From Vreelandella subterranea (GTDB taxonomy: Bacteria > Pseudomonadota > Gammaproteobacteria > Pseudomonadales > Halomonadaceae), in assembly GCF_900111305.1 (NCBI RefSeq), contig NZ_FOGS01000002.1, positions 310,001 to 374,000 of the forward strand: 64,000 bases of DNA. Direction: 5' to 3'. The notes below the pieces were generated by a model. The model was not told the DNA's origin. It ran no database searches and saw only the letters and a program-made list of their open reading frames with translations. Positions within the stretch are counted from its first letter, which is position 1; each line of letters opens with the position of its first letter. The position numbers were made by a program, and so were the translations under genes. This document shows, in pieces, positions 53,746 through 62,640 of the stretch.

Positions 53746-54419
53746 TGACCATCCTCTTCCTCAGAGATCTCTTCTACTTCACTCTCAACGGCATCAATCA
53801 ACTCTTGCATACCAAAGGGGTCTAAAGGTTCGCCATTGACAAAAAATGTTGGTGTTTGGCGAATCTGATTGGCTCTGACATCCGCCATGTCTTGGTCAAT
53901 CACCGCCTGCACCTCAGTAGAAGTCAGTTGTTCTTCGGCAAGCGCTCGATCAAGGCCCCCTTGGCTAGCGATATCGAGGATAGCGGATTCATCAAAACTG
54001 CCATGCGAGGCCCATTGATCCTGGCGAGCCAGCAGCCTCTCCAGTACCGGTTCAAAGACGCCCTGACGACGGGCGGCTTCTAATACCCGAATGGCCTTGT
54101 CAGATACGTCGCCGTGGAAAGGAGTGTAGCGCATAATGAGCCGCACTTTTTCTGGGTAGGTCTCCATAATACTTTTTGTCAGGGGGTAGAAAGCACGGCA
54201 GGCTTCGCAAGCCGGATCGAAGAATTCCACAATCGTCACCGGCGCGTCTTCTCGCCCCAAGATGGGGGAGTGTGAGCGCACCAAGGAGTCCTCTGCCTGG
54301 ACACCGCTCTCCTTTGCTGCCTGAGCTTGCATGTCCAGGAGGGCAGGTTTCGATACGGCGACGATCGCAGCGGTCAGCATTAACGTACCGGCCAATATAA
54401 AAGACGCTTTTTTGAACAT
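53742..54419 (-). CDS. DsbA-like periplasmic thioredoxin-fold protein
   Basis: Signal-anchored thiol oxidoreductase of the DsbA/DsbG class related to BdbD and ScsC. CxxC is CEAC in FFDPACEACRAF (about residue 73); the cis-Pro is in TPTFFVNGEPLDPF. The C-terminus is acidic. Translation-coupled to the M23 peptidase, whose folding or activation it might serve. Follows the CDF gene by 112 bp. Confidence 0.9.
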   Translation of the reverse strand: MFKKASFILAGTLMLTAAIVAVSKPALLDMQAQAAKESGVQAEDSLVRSHSPILGREDAPVTIVEFFDPACEACRAFYPLTKSIMETYPEKVRLIMRYTPFHGDVSDKAIRVLEAARRQGVFEPVLERLLARQDQWASHGSFDESAILDIASQGGLDRALAEEQLTSTEVQAVIDQDMADVRANQIRQTPTFFVNGEPLDPFGMQELIDAVESEVEEISEEEDGQ

Positions 54420-54531
54420 GTTTCTCTCTCTGTTTCAACGATGGGGTGGAAAAGTCGGGTTGAAAAATAAGCCTATCGCTATTGGAGGAAGCCCCCGCTA
54501 CCAACCTGAGCCGGGAGCCGGCCTCGGTCTG

Positions 54532-55446
54532 TCACTCATGCCCATATAGATTGGCATTTTGATGCGCGTGGACACTGTGCTCAAACTCTAGGCTGGAATG
54601 AGCAATATTGAAGCGCGTTTTTAGCTGCTCCTTGATCTCTGTTTTGACTGATTCAAGCTGCTGCCAGCCGGTTTCTGTCAGAACCACGTGGCAGTCAAGG
54701 GCTGCCATGTTTTCCTGCATCTGCCATAGATGCACATGGTGAATATCCTGGACTCCCTCGATATCTCGTACGGTCTCAACGACTGCCTGCCCGTCGATGT
54801 CCGGGGGAGATCCCAGCATTAGCGTACGGATAGGGCCACCAATTTCAGAGAAGGCAAGGTAAAGAATATATAGCGCAATCCCTATCGTGATCGCGGGGTC
54901 TACCCAGCGCATGTCGTACAGTAAAATAAGCGAGCCACCGATAATCACGGCGATGGAGGCAAACGCATCCGATAAGTTATGCAGAAAAAGGGCGCGGATA
55001 TTGACACTCTCTTTTTGCATTGACCAAGTGAGCACGGCGGTAAGGGTATCGACGACAAGCGCGACGCCACCAATAATAACGATCGTCCATCCCTCTATCT
55101 CAGGGGGATCGATCATCCGCATAGCGCCTTCGTAAATCAGGTAGACGCCGACAATAATTAGGGTGGTGTAGTTGATGAGTGCTGCCACTATCTCGATGCG
55201 GCCATAGCCAAAGGTCATGTGCGCATCGGCGGGCCGTCTGGCGATTTTACGAGCGGCAAAGGCAATGACTAACGCAGCCATGTCAGAAAAGTTATGTAAC
55301 GCATCAGCGATCAGCGATAGGCTTCCCGCCATAATGCCACCGACGATTTGAGCGATGGTTAAGAGCCCATTGGCCCAAATGGAAATACTGACGCGCCGGT
55401 CGCCAGAGGCAGGATCAATGTGGGGATGATCATGATGATGTCCCAT
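54532..55446 (-). CDS. CDF cation efflux protein (CzcD/ZitB-like)
   Basis: Six-helix proton antiporter with metal sites SLIADALHNFSDMAALV and FLHNLSDAFASI (HxxxD in TM2 and TM5) and a cytosolic C-terminal domain with HHVHLWQM. N-terminal HHHDHPHID is a His cluster. Likely zinc export. Driven by the MerR-type promoter at 55480-55510, whose dyad resembles that of cadA, so both could answer to the ZntR-like regulator. Confidence 0.94.
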   Translation of the reverse strand: MGHHHDHPHIDPASGDRRVSISIWANGLLTIAQIVGGIMAGSLSLIADALHNFSDMAALVIAFAARKIARRPADAHMTFGYGRIEIVAALINYTTLIIVGVYLIYEGAMRMIDPPEIEGWTIVIIGGVALVVDTLTAVLTWSMQKESVNIRALFLHNLSDAFASIAVIIGGSLILLYDMRWVDPAITIGIALYILYLAFSEIGGPIRTLMLGSPPDIDGQAVVETVRDIEGVQDIHHVHLWQMQENMAALDCHVVLTETGWQQLESVKTEIKEQLKTRFNIAHSSLEFEHSVHAHQNANLYGHE

Positions 55447-55479
55447 CTGTTACCTTCTCTCGAATTATCTGTTCTTGGC

Positions 55480-55510
55480 ACTATAAAACCTCTAGCAACT
55501 AAAGCTTCAA
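55480..55510 (-). promoter_or_regulatory. MerR-type promoter of the CDF gene
   Basis: Minus strand -35 TTGAAG (55510-55505), -10 TATAGT (55485-55480), spacer 19 bp containing CTTTAGTTGCTAGAGG. Shares TTGAAGCT-TAGTTGCTA with the cadA promoter. Confidence 0.82.
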
Positions 55511-55650
55511 CCCTTGAGCATTGTCTATTTGCATCGCTGGATTGGGAAGAGCGTCCCTTGCTCCCAAGCAAGTCATGGCGTGCTGGGCCGAAGTGATCAT
55601 GTTTTAGGTACGGAGCTCAATCCACTTCAACCGGTAACGTCCAATCCACC

Positions 55651-56571
55651 ATGAGTAGATTCATTTATTTTGTCGAGGCGCACCTTGTCTGGTTTGTGAT
55701 GGTCGTCGCGGGGGTAGGCTTACTCTTTCCAGCCAGCGGAATAATGCTTGAGTTCTCGATTGGGCCCTTACTGGCATTACTGATGTTGATCATCAGCCTC
55801 ACGTTCGACGCGTATGCAGTTCGCATCGTATTCCGTAAGCCATCGCGGCAGTTGTTGGCACTGGGTCTGGTCTATGGGCCGATGTCGATTGCCGTGTGGC
55901 TAACTGGCCGCCTATTTTTTGGAAGCGGCCCGCTGGCTGCTGGCCAAACCTTACTCGGCACTCTGCCGACGGATGCGTCCTCTCCTCTTTTGGTACTGAT
56001 GGCGAAAGGCAATGTGGCGCTTGCCGCTGTTTTCAACGCAGTCAACACCGCGTTATGCCAATTTATTGTGCCCTGCCTGTTTTTATGGCTCACCGGTCTC
56101 TAGCTAGACGTACCGCTTGGCTCAATTATTCTTGAATTAACACTAATCGTGCTTGTTCCTACCGTGATTGGGGTCAGCTTGCGGACAAAGTTTTCGGCTT
56201 TCTTTGCACGGCATGATTCAGCGTATGCAGGGATAGGGTCAATTCTGTATCTGCTGATCCTACTCGCCGTGGTCGGGCCGAATGCCTCCACGATCATTGG
56301 CTATGGTTGGTATGCGTTTGTGATTGCGGGGGCGGCCCTGTGCCTCAATTTGATTGGGTACCTGGTAGGTATGTCCTCACGGTTACTCACTTCCGATCGC
56401 AAAGAGGTGATTACCTATCTTTTCACGGTCAGTAAAAAGGAATTCAGCATCGCCGCAGCGTTTGTCGCTGCTTCCGGTTTGCCATCAGAAATCGCGATTC
56501 CAGCCGCTTTTTTTGCCGTGATTCAAATGATCACTTCGCCCATCGCAGCGAAGATCCTCGCCCGCCACTAA
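55651..56571 (+). pseudogene. SBF (bile acid:sodium symporter-like) transporter with in-frame stop
   Basis: One frame of 307 codons encodes a complete BASS/SBF family membrane protein (about ten helices; TDASSPLLVLMAKGNVALA, SKKEFSIAAAFVAASGLP), interrupted only by a TAG at 56101-56103, after residue 150. Downstream sequence continues in the same frame without loss. The family includes arsenite, bile acid and organic-anion carriers. Either a nonsense mutation or suppression of the amber codon. Confidence 0.85.
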
Positions 56572-56629
56572 AGGGATGGCAGTATCGGCTCTCCGTCTGA
56601 AAAGGAGACTATTGATAGGCTTCTGCTTA

Positions 56630-56836
56630 ATGATCAGAGTTCCGTCTCGGGATGTACATAAAATTCGTGAAGCCAAGATTATCGACGAGTTCGTCGGACT
56701 GCTTTCGGTGAGACCAGAGGCAAAATCGGTTGTGGACTATCTCTTGCCAGGCCGCTGCATGACAGTTCTAGACGCAATTACTTGGGCAAAATGTAGAGCG
56801 GAGGGTGCTAGCCAGCTTCTCGAGCTTGGCTCATAA
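56630..56836 (+). CDS. Short hypothetical ORF
   Basis: A 68-residue frame (MIRVPSRDVHKIREAK) with no recognised domain. A longer reading from a TTG at 56612 would have GGAG just upstream. Nothing confirms expression. It follows the SBF pseudogene and faces ccdA. Confidence 0.25.
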   Translation: MIRVPSRDVHKIREAKIIDEFVGLLSVRPEAKSVVDYLLPGRCMTVLDAITWAKCRAEGASQLLELGS

Positions 56837-56909
56837 GCTCTTACTATGTTCACAGTTTTCAACTGTTTGAGTAGGTCAACACTTCTCAGAACTTTATCGA
56901 ATGGCTAGG

Positions 56910-57632
56910 CTACCCCAGTGTCGCCAGGGAAGGAAAAAGGTCGACCATGATACTGGAAAGCCGCGTCATGCTACCTGAGACAATGGCGATACCCATCAGA
57001 ATCACAACCGTGCCCGCGGCGGGGCGAGCATAGGTGCTCCACCTTCCTAGGCTTTTCCGATGCAGAGCGAATCGGTTAATCAGTAAAGTGCTGGCAAGAA
57101 AAGGCAGCGCTAGGCCCGCCGAGTAGGCACTGAGATAAATCATTCCAGACTGGGCACTAGCAGCGTTAGACGTGGCCATCAGAATAGCGCCCAGTATAGG
57201 ACCGATACACGGTGTCCAACCGATGGCGAAAGATACCCCGAATACCGTCGCCGACAAAGGGGAGCCACCCTGGACACTGGGAGTGAACTGAAGGGTACGC
57301 TGGAAAAGCGGCAACCGAAACACCCCGGTCATGAAGAGGCCCAGCACGATCACCGCCGAGCCGGCAACCCAGTTGAATTCTTGGCGATACCCTCGCATCA
57401 GTTGCCCGATACTACTGGCGCCGAGCCCGAGTAGGATGAACACGATGCTGAAGCCGAAGACGAAGAAGGCACTGAGGGTCAATGCCTCTAAACGCCTGTC
57501 GGCTTTACCGGCACTACCGCCTGTGACCACCGACAGGTAGGCCGGTAACAGGGGCAGCGTGCAAGGCGAAAAGAAGGAGACCAATCCGCCGATAAAGGCG
57601 CCGACCAAGCCGATGGAAGAGAGAGATTCCAA
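56910..57632 (-). CDS. ccdA: CcdA/DsbD-type thiol electron transporter
   Basis: Six-helix membrane protein that carries reductant across the inner membrane. The two redox Cys are in SFFSPCTLPLLPAYL (TM1) and IGWTPCIGPILGA (TM4), with the PCxxP pattern. 240 residues. The start is taken at TTG (57632) because no ATG is near; no good SD, so the start is uncertain. The MerR-type promoter at 57731-57761 reads into it, divergent from the peroxiredoxin promoter. Probable recipients are the DsbE-like and DsbG-like proteins nearby. Confidence 0.88.
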   Translation of the reverse strand: MESLSSIGLVGAFIGGLVSFFSPCTLPLLPAYLSVVTGGSAGKADRRLEALTLSAFFVFGFSIVFILLGLGASSIGQLMRGYRQEFNWVAGSAVIVLGLFMTGVFRLPLFQRTLQFTPSVQGGSPLSATVFGVSFAIGWTPCIGPILGAILMATSNAASAQSGMIYLSAYSAGLALPFLASTLLINRFALHRKSLGRWSTYARPAAGTVVILMGIAIVSGSMTRLSSIMVDLFPSLATLG

Positions 57633-57730
57633 TGTGTTATCGCAACTTAAGTTATGGAGACAGCCAACAAGGGTATTGATACCAATCCCATGGTACTACC
57701 TCATCTCATGTCCATTTAAGCGCCGTAAGA

Positions 57731-57761
57731 ATTTTACGGCTTACAGTTGCTTTAAGGTCAA
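57731..57761 (-). promoter_or_regulatory. MerR-type promoter reading toward ccdA
   Basis: Minus strand -35 TTGACC (57761-57756), -10 TAAAAT (57736-57731), spacer exactly 19 bp. A stem (GCCGTAA with TTACGGC) overlaps the -10. Confidence 0.65.
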
Positions 57762-57816
57762 CCTTTATTGGCAAATTATTTGTCTCCTACCGAACTGCAA
57801 ATATTACACATCACGC

Positions 57817-57847
57817 TTGACCTTAAAGTTGACTTCAAAGTTATGGT
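57817..57847 (+). promoter_or_regulatory. MerR-type promoter of the peroxiredoxin gene
   Basis: TTGACC (57817-57822), TATGGT (57842-57847), spacer 19 bp (TTAAAGTTGACTTCAAAGT), an imperfect dyad. It begins with the same CCTTAAAG as the divergent ccdA promoter. Confidence 0.78.
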
Positions 57848-57879
57848 GGCTACTCAATGAATGACATGAGGACATTTCC

Positions 57880-58509
57880 ATGGCGCTACAACTGGGCGAG
57901 ACAGCACCGAACTTCACGATCGAATCTACACAAGGTACGGTCAACTTTCACCAATGGCTTGACGACAGCTGGGCGGTGCTGTTCTCGCACCCCGCTGATT
58001 TTACGCCAGTATGCACCACTGAACTGGGCGCGTTTGCCAAGCGAAAGCTCGAATTCACCCAACGGGGAGCCAAACTGGTTGGGGTTTCGGTGGATCCACT
58101 TAGCTCTCACCACGACTGGGCGAGGGATATTGAACAGACTCAGGGCGCAGCTCTGAACTACCCCTTGCTGGCTGACGAAGATCAGGTGGTGGCGAAGCTG
58201 TATGGAATGATTCACCCGAAAGCCGACCCTAAACTGACGGTGCGTACGGTCTTCATCATCGATTCTGACAAGAAAATTCGTCTCACTTTGACGTATCCGC
58301 CCAGCACTGGACGTAATGTCGACGAGATACTGCGGGTTCTTGATTCGCTGCAGTTAACCGACAAACACAAAGTGGCCACGCCCGTTGACTGGCATAACGG
58401 TGACGATGTCATCATCTCGCCATCGCTATCAAATGATGACGCCAAGCAACACTTTCCCGAAGGTTGGAACGCTAAGACGCCCTACCTTAGGGTCGTGCGC
58501 CAACCGTAG
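57880..58509 (+). CDS. 1-Cys peroxiredoxin (Prx6 type)
   Basis: Peroxide reductase of the AhpC/TSA family. Peroxidatic Cys in HPADFTPVCTTELG (about residue 45) and VRTVFIIDSDKKIRL. No second catalytic Cys, so it is 1-Cys and needs an external thiol. 209 residues. Expression is likely metal-induced through the MerR-type promoter 33 bp upstream of the start. Followed by the MerR gene and copA. Confidence 0.93.
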   Translation: MALQLGETAPNFTIESTQGTVNFHQWLDDSWAVLFSHPADFTPVCTTELGAFAKRKLEFTQRGAKLVGVSVDPLSSHHDWARDIEQTQGAALNYPLLADEDQVVAKLYGMIHPKADPKLTVRTVFIIDSDKKIRLTLTYPPSTGRNVDEILRVLDSLQLTDKHKVATPVDWHNGDDVIISPSLSNDDAKQHFPEGWNAKTPYLRVVRQP

Positions 58510-58595
58510 CAATAGGAGTCTCGGCCAGTGTATGAGGCATCTCAACTGAGTCAGGTTATTGGACGTTCAGACTAGCAATGTCGTGAGGTAACGTC

Positions 58596-59003
58596 ATGCA
58601 AACACTAAGTATCGGCGAGCTTGCCGAACGAAGTGGAGTCGCTAGCCAGGCGATTCGATTCTACGAAAAAGAGAAACTTATGCCTCCTCCGAGGAGGACC
58701 GGTGCCAACTATCGGCGTTACCCATTAGAAGCCGTGGATCGGTTGCAGTTTATCGTTCATGCCAAGCAGTGGGGCTTCACGCTACAAGAGATTCGGGAGC
58801 TGTTAATGCTTCAGGATGCTAATGGCGACCGGGCACAAGCTAAACGCATCGCCGGCGAGAAGCTGCACAAGGTTCGCGAGCAGATCAAACACCTCACGCG
58901 GATTGAAGCCGTATTATCGAAAACATTGAGTGAGTGTGCAGGCGAAGGGCCTATGCAGGAAGGCTGCCCGATTGTTGAAGCTATCGCTGAGCAGACTGAA
59001 TGA
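58596..59003 (+). CDS. MerR family metal-responsive regulator
   Basis: MerR-type DNA-binding domain LSIGELAERSGVASQAIRFYEKEKLMPPP and C-terminal metal loop with Cys in LSECAGEGPMQEGCPIVE (C-x8-C spacing, similar to CueR or CadR). 135 residues, usual length. Between the peroxiredoxin and copA genes, all plus strand; the likely targets are the promoters at 57731-57847. Confidence 0.9.
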   Translation: MQTLSIGELAERSGVASQAIRFYEKEKLMPPPRRTGANYRRYPLEAVDRLQFIVHAKQWGFTLQEIRELLMLQDANGDRAQAKRIAGEKLHKVREQIKHLTRIEAVLSKTLSECAGEGPMQEGCPIVEAIAEQTE

Positions 59004-59083
59004 TTGGGCATTTTCTCGACAGCGAATACGGGAATCAAGTTTGCCTATCGGGTCGTCGATAAATTAACAGGGAGATCGTCATT

Positions 59084-61558
59084 ATGACGCAACACGTCGA
59101 CATCGAGATTCGTGGTATGTCCTGTGCTTCCTGTGTTGGGCGTGTGGAGCGTGCACTCAGCCAGCAGCCAGGCGTGATCAACGCTCAAGTAAACCTCGCC
59201 ACACAGAAGGCGGCTATCCAGGTCGAAGCAGGTACCGCAACCACTAACCTACTCAATGCCATTGAAACGGCGGGCTATCAACCGGTGGTAGAAAGCCTCG
59301 ACATACCCGTCACCGGCATGAGTTGCGGATCTTGTGTCTCTCGGATAGAGCGAACGCTAACGAAGTTGCCCGGCATAGTGGAGGTGAGTGTTAACCTCGC
59401 CACCCAGAAAGCCTTCGTTCGTTTCCTGCCGGGAGTCGTTTCGCTACCGCGTATTCAGCATGCCATCCGCGAGGCAGGCTATGAACCACAGGATACCGAT
59501 ACGCCGCCACCGACGGACAGCGAGGACCGGGAGAGAGCTGAGCTTCGCCGCCGAGTCGTGCTCGCGGCAATATTCACGATTCCGGTGGTCATCATCGCCA
59601 TGGGGAAAGTGATTCCCGCTTTTGACACGCTTTTAACAAGTCTAATGCCGCATCGCGGCTGGATGGGCGTTGAGTGGTTGTTGACCACACCGGTGCAGTT
59701 CTATGCCGGGGCACGCTTCTATCGTACTGGCTTCGCCGAACTCCGGCATTTTAATCCAGGCATGAACAGCCTCGTTATGATCGGCTCGAGCGCTGCCTAC
59801 TTCTATTCGGTCGCCGCCCTGCTGATGCCCGCGCTCTTCCCCGTCGGAACCGCCGTGAGCTATTTCGAAGCGGCAGCGGTCATCGTGACGCTAATTCTGC
59901 TCGGTCGCTATTTTGAACACATTGCCAAAGGTCGTACTTCCGAGGCGATCAAGAAGCTTCTGCAATTACAGGCGAAAACTGCCCGCGTCATCCGCGAGGA
60001 TGAAACCGTCGAGCTGCCTATCGACGCCGTCGTCACGGGCGATCGTATTTTGGTTCGCCCAGGGGAGAGTGTTCCAGTCGATGGCATCGTTGAGGAGGGT
60101 CACGCCTATATTGATGAGTCGATGATCAGCGGTGAGCCAGTGCCGGTCGTCAAACAGCAGGATTCCGAAGTCGTCGGTGGCACTATCAACAAGAACGGTG
60201 CACTTACCTTTCGGGCCACGCGAGTTGGTGCCGACACCGTTTTGTCGCAGATCGTCAAGATGGTGGAAACGGCCCAAGCGGAGAAGCCCCCCATCCAGCA
60301 ATTAGCCGACAAGGTTGCTGGTGTGTTTGTTCCTGTGGTCATCGTTATCGCCGCGATTACCTTTGTACTCTGGTTCGCTTTCGGACCGGCGCCGTCCTTG
60401 TCCTTTGCCTTCGTCACTACCGTTAGCGTACTGCTAATTGCCTGCCCCTGTGCGATGGGCCTGGCCACCCCAACGGCCATCATGGTCAGTACCGGGAAAG
60501 GGGCCGAGATGGGAGTGCTATTTCGTAAAGGGGCGGCGCTTGAGACGCTGGCCAAGATGAATACGGTGGTACTGGACAAGACCGGCACTTTGACCCAAGG
60601 GCGCCCCGAACTGACCGACTTCGAAGCTATTAACGGTCATGAAAACGACGTACTGCGACTGGTCGCGGCGGTGGAAGCTCAAAGCGAGCACCCCATCGCC
60701 GAGGCTATTGTACAGGGCGCCAAGGCCCGTGGGCTGGAATTACCCCCGGTCAGTCGCTTTAGTGCCGAGCCTGGCTACGGCATTGAAGCCGAGGTCGAGG
60801 GCCACTTGGTGCAAATAGGAGCTGATCGTTACATACGTCGGCTGGAAATCAACCTCGGCCAAGCAGAAACACGCGCCAAGGTGTTGGCCGAGAACGCCAA
60901 GAGCCCACTCTATGCCGCGGTAGACGGTCAGCTTGCTGCAGTCATCGCAGTGGCGGATCCCCTTAAAGAAGGCTCTGCCGAGGCTATCGCAGCACTCAAA
61001 GCCCAAGGGCTGGACGTGGCCATGCTCACCGGCGATAACCGTGCCACTGCCGATGCTATCGCACGGCAGGTTGGCATCCAGCAGGTTCTCGCCGAGGTGC
61101 TGCCCGACCAGAAAGCGGCAGAGATCCGGCGTCTCCAGGCGGAGGGCAAGCGTGTCGCTTTTGTGGGAGATGGAATCAATGATGCCCCCGCGTTAGCGCA
61201 GGCCGACGTAGGCATTGCGATCGGCACTGGTACCGATATCGCCATCGAGTCCGGCGATGTGGTGCTGATGAGTGGCGATTTGCGAGGCATCGTCAATGCC
61301 ACGGCACTCTCCAAGCGTACCCACCGGACCATTATCGGCAATTTCGTTTGGGCCTATGGCTACAACGTAGCGCTAATCCCCGTGGCTGCGGGCCTGCTCT
61401 ATCCGTTCATCGGCATATTGCTCAGCCCCATGCTGGCGGCGGCGGCCATGAGCGTTTCCAGTGTTTTTGTGCTGACTAACTCGTTGCGGCTACGCCGTTT
61501 CACGTCGGATACCGGCAATGCCATACCACGTCCAAACGATGCTGTTCAGCGGGCCTAA
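59084..61558 (+). CDS. copA: Cu+-exporting P1B-type ATPase
   Basis: Two N-terminal metal-binding domains (GMSCASCVGR and GMSCGSCVSR), eight TM helices with ACPCAMGLATPTA, phosphorylation motif DKTGTLTQG, and C-terminal GDGINDAPALA. The CPC site, NxxxxYN-like (AYGYNVALIP) TM7 and MxxSS (MAAAAMSVSSV) TM8 mark Cu(I) specificity. 824 residues. It follows the MerR gene by 80 bp and is followed by a tiny membrane protein. Confidence 0.96.
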   Translation: MTQHVDIEIRGMSCASCVGRVERALSQQPGVINAQVNLATQKAAIQVEAGTATTNLLNAIETAGYQPVVESLDIPVTGMSCGSCVSRIERTLTKLPGIVEVSVNLATQKAFVRFLPGVVSLPRIQHAIREAGYEPQDTDTPPPTDSEDRERAELRRRVVLAAIFTIPVVIIAMGKVIPAFDTLLTSLMPHRGWMGVEWLLTTPVQFYAGARFYRTGFAELRHFNPGMNSLVMIGSSAAYFYSVAALLMPALFPVGTAVSYFEAAAVIVTLILLGRYFEHIAKGRTSEAIKKLLQLQAKTARVIREDETVELPIDAVVTGDRILVRPGESVPVDGIVEEGHAYIDESMISGEPVPVVKQQDSEVVGGTINKNGALTFRATRVGADTVLSQIVKMVETAQAEKPPIQQLADKVAGVFVPVVIVIAAITFVLWFAFGPAPSLSFAFVTTVSVLLIACPCAMGLATPTAIMVSTGKGAEMGVLFRKGAALETLAKMNTVVLDKTGTLTQGRPELTDFEAINGHENDVLRLVAAVEAQSEHPIAEAIVQGAKARGLELPPVSRFSAEPGYGIEAEVEGHLVQIGADRYIRRLEINLGQAETRAKVLAENAKSPLYAAVDGQLAAVIAVADPLKEGSAEAIAALKAQGLDVAMLTGDNRATADAIARQVGIQQVLAEVLPDQKAAEIRRLQAEGKRVAFVGDGINDAPALAQADVGIAIGTGTDIAIESGDVVLMSGDLRGIVNATALSKRTHRTIIGNFVWAYGYNVALIPVAAGLLYPFIGILLSPMLAAAAMSVSSVFVLTNSLRLRRFTSDTGNAIPRPNDAVQRA

Positions 61559-61591
61559 ACCAAACACCGTTATGTTAACGAGGAATTCAAA

Positions 61592-61720
61592 ATGATGGGA
61601 AGTGAAAGCTGCATGTGGGGTATGGCGGGAATGGGCCTAATAGCGATCTTGTTGATTATTGCGCTGGGGCTTGGTGTTGCTGCACTTATCAAGCACCTGT
61701 TTTTTAATAAAAAGCGATAA
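61592..61720 (+). CDS. Tiny single-TM membrane protein after copA
   Basis: A 42-residue protein missed by length cutoffs. AACGAGGAATTCAAA precedes the ATG (another ATG follows). It has a Met/Cys N-terminus (MMGSESCMWGMAGMG), a TM helix (LIAILLIIALGLGVA) and an ALIKHLFFNKKR end. The layout and ending match the 44-residue protein at 34956. Both are beside copper genes. Possibly a copper-handling or ATPase-modulating micropeptide. Confidence 0.7.
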   Translation: MMGSESCMWGMAGMGLIAILLIIALGLGVAALIKHLFFNKKR

Positions 61721-61784
61721 GACAAGCAAGTAAATGTGATCGACCTACTCCCTTGGAAAACAGTAATTGATAAAGAGAGCATCC

Positions 61785-62615
61785 ATGAGGCATACCTTCA
61801 ATGTCACTTATTACCTTGCAGTTGCAGGGCTGTTAGCTCTTATTACGTTGCCTGCGTTGGCGCAGGAAGCAACAACCAATACCAATGAGAGTCATCAGGC
61901 CAGCAGTGCCACGAATACTGAGTCTCCCTTGCCCAAGTCGATTACCGCATTGGTGGATCAAGGGTTCACCTTCCATGGCAGCTTCGAAGCGCCTGACGGT
62001 CTCCAAGGTTATGCCTTGTCTTATGATAATGAGCCTATGGCAGCTTATATCTCCTCCTCTTCCGACTACGCCGTCATTGGTACGTTAATCGACTCGCAGG
62101 GCAATGCCATTATGGAAAGCCAGCTTCAGGCCCTGGTGCTGGACCCCATGCTGGAAGCTACCTGGAGTGCGTTTGAAAACACTCGTTTTATCTCGGAGGG
62201 GAATGATGATGCATCGCATATTGTGTACACGCTAACAGACCCCAACTGCCCCTACTGCAACGCCCTCTGGAAAAATTCGCGCCCGCTCATTGAGCAAGGC
62301 GTGTTACAGCTTCGCCACGTGCTGGTCGGCGTGCTATCAGAGGACAGTCTTCGCAAAGCTGCTGCAATCCTTGAATCCGACAATCCGTCCAGCGCTCTCG
62401 AAACTCATGAACTGGAATTTCGCAATGGCGGCATAAGGCCGGTGGAGCCGTCGGTGGAGAGTCAAGCGCTTCTTAGAAATCACGCCCAGATCATGCGTGA
62501 GGCCGGTGCTACGGGAACGCCGACCAGCTACTACCGTGATGAAGCCGGGAAAGTGCAGCGTATCAATGGCGCAGTGTCGACCGACCAGTTTCGCGAAATA
62601 TTGGGCGTTGAATGA
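61785..62615 (+). CDS. dsbG: Thiol:disulfide interchange protein DsbG-like
   Basis: Exported DsbC/DsbG-family protein. Signal peptide to TLPALA, N-terminal dimerisation domain (residues about 45-130), then a thioredoxin fold with CPYC (TDPNCPYCNALW) and cis-Pro in GATGTPTSYYR. 276 residues from the ATG at 61785. It may keep metal-damaged cysteines reduced. CcdA-like protein at 56910 could supply electrons, as DsbD does. Confidence 0.9.
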   Translation: MRHTFNVTYYLAVAGLLALITLPALAQEATTNTNESHQASSATNTESPLPKSITALVDQGFTFHGSFEAPDGLQGYALSYDNEPMAAYISSSSDYAVIGTLIDSQGNAIMESQLQALVLDPMLEATWSAFENTRFISEGNDDASHIVYTLTDPNCPYCNALWKNSRPLIEQGVLQLRHVLVGVLSEDSLRKAAAILESDNPSSALETHELEFRNGGIRPVEPSVESQALLRNHAQIMREAGATGTPTSYYRDEAGKVQRINGAVSTDQFREILGVE

Positions 62616-62640
62616 TACACCATAACGGTACAGGGCTGAG

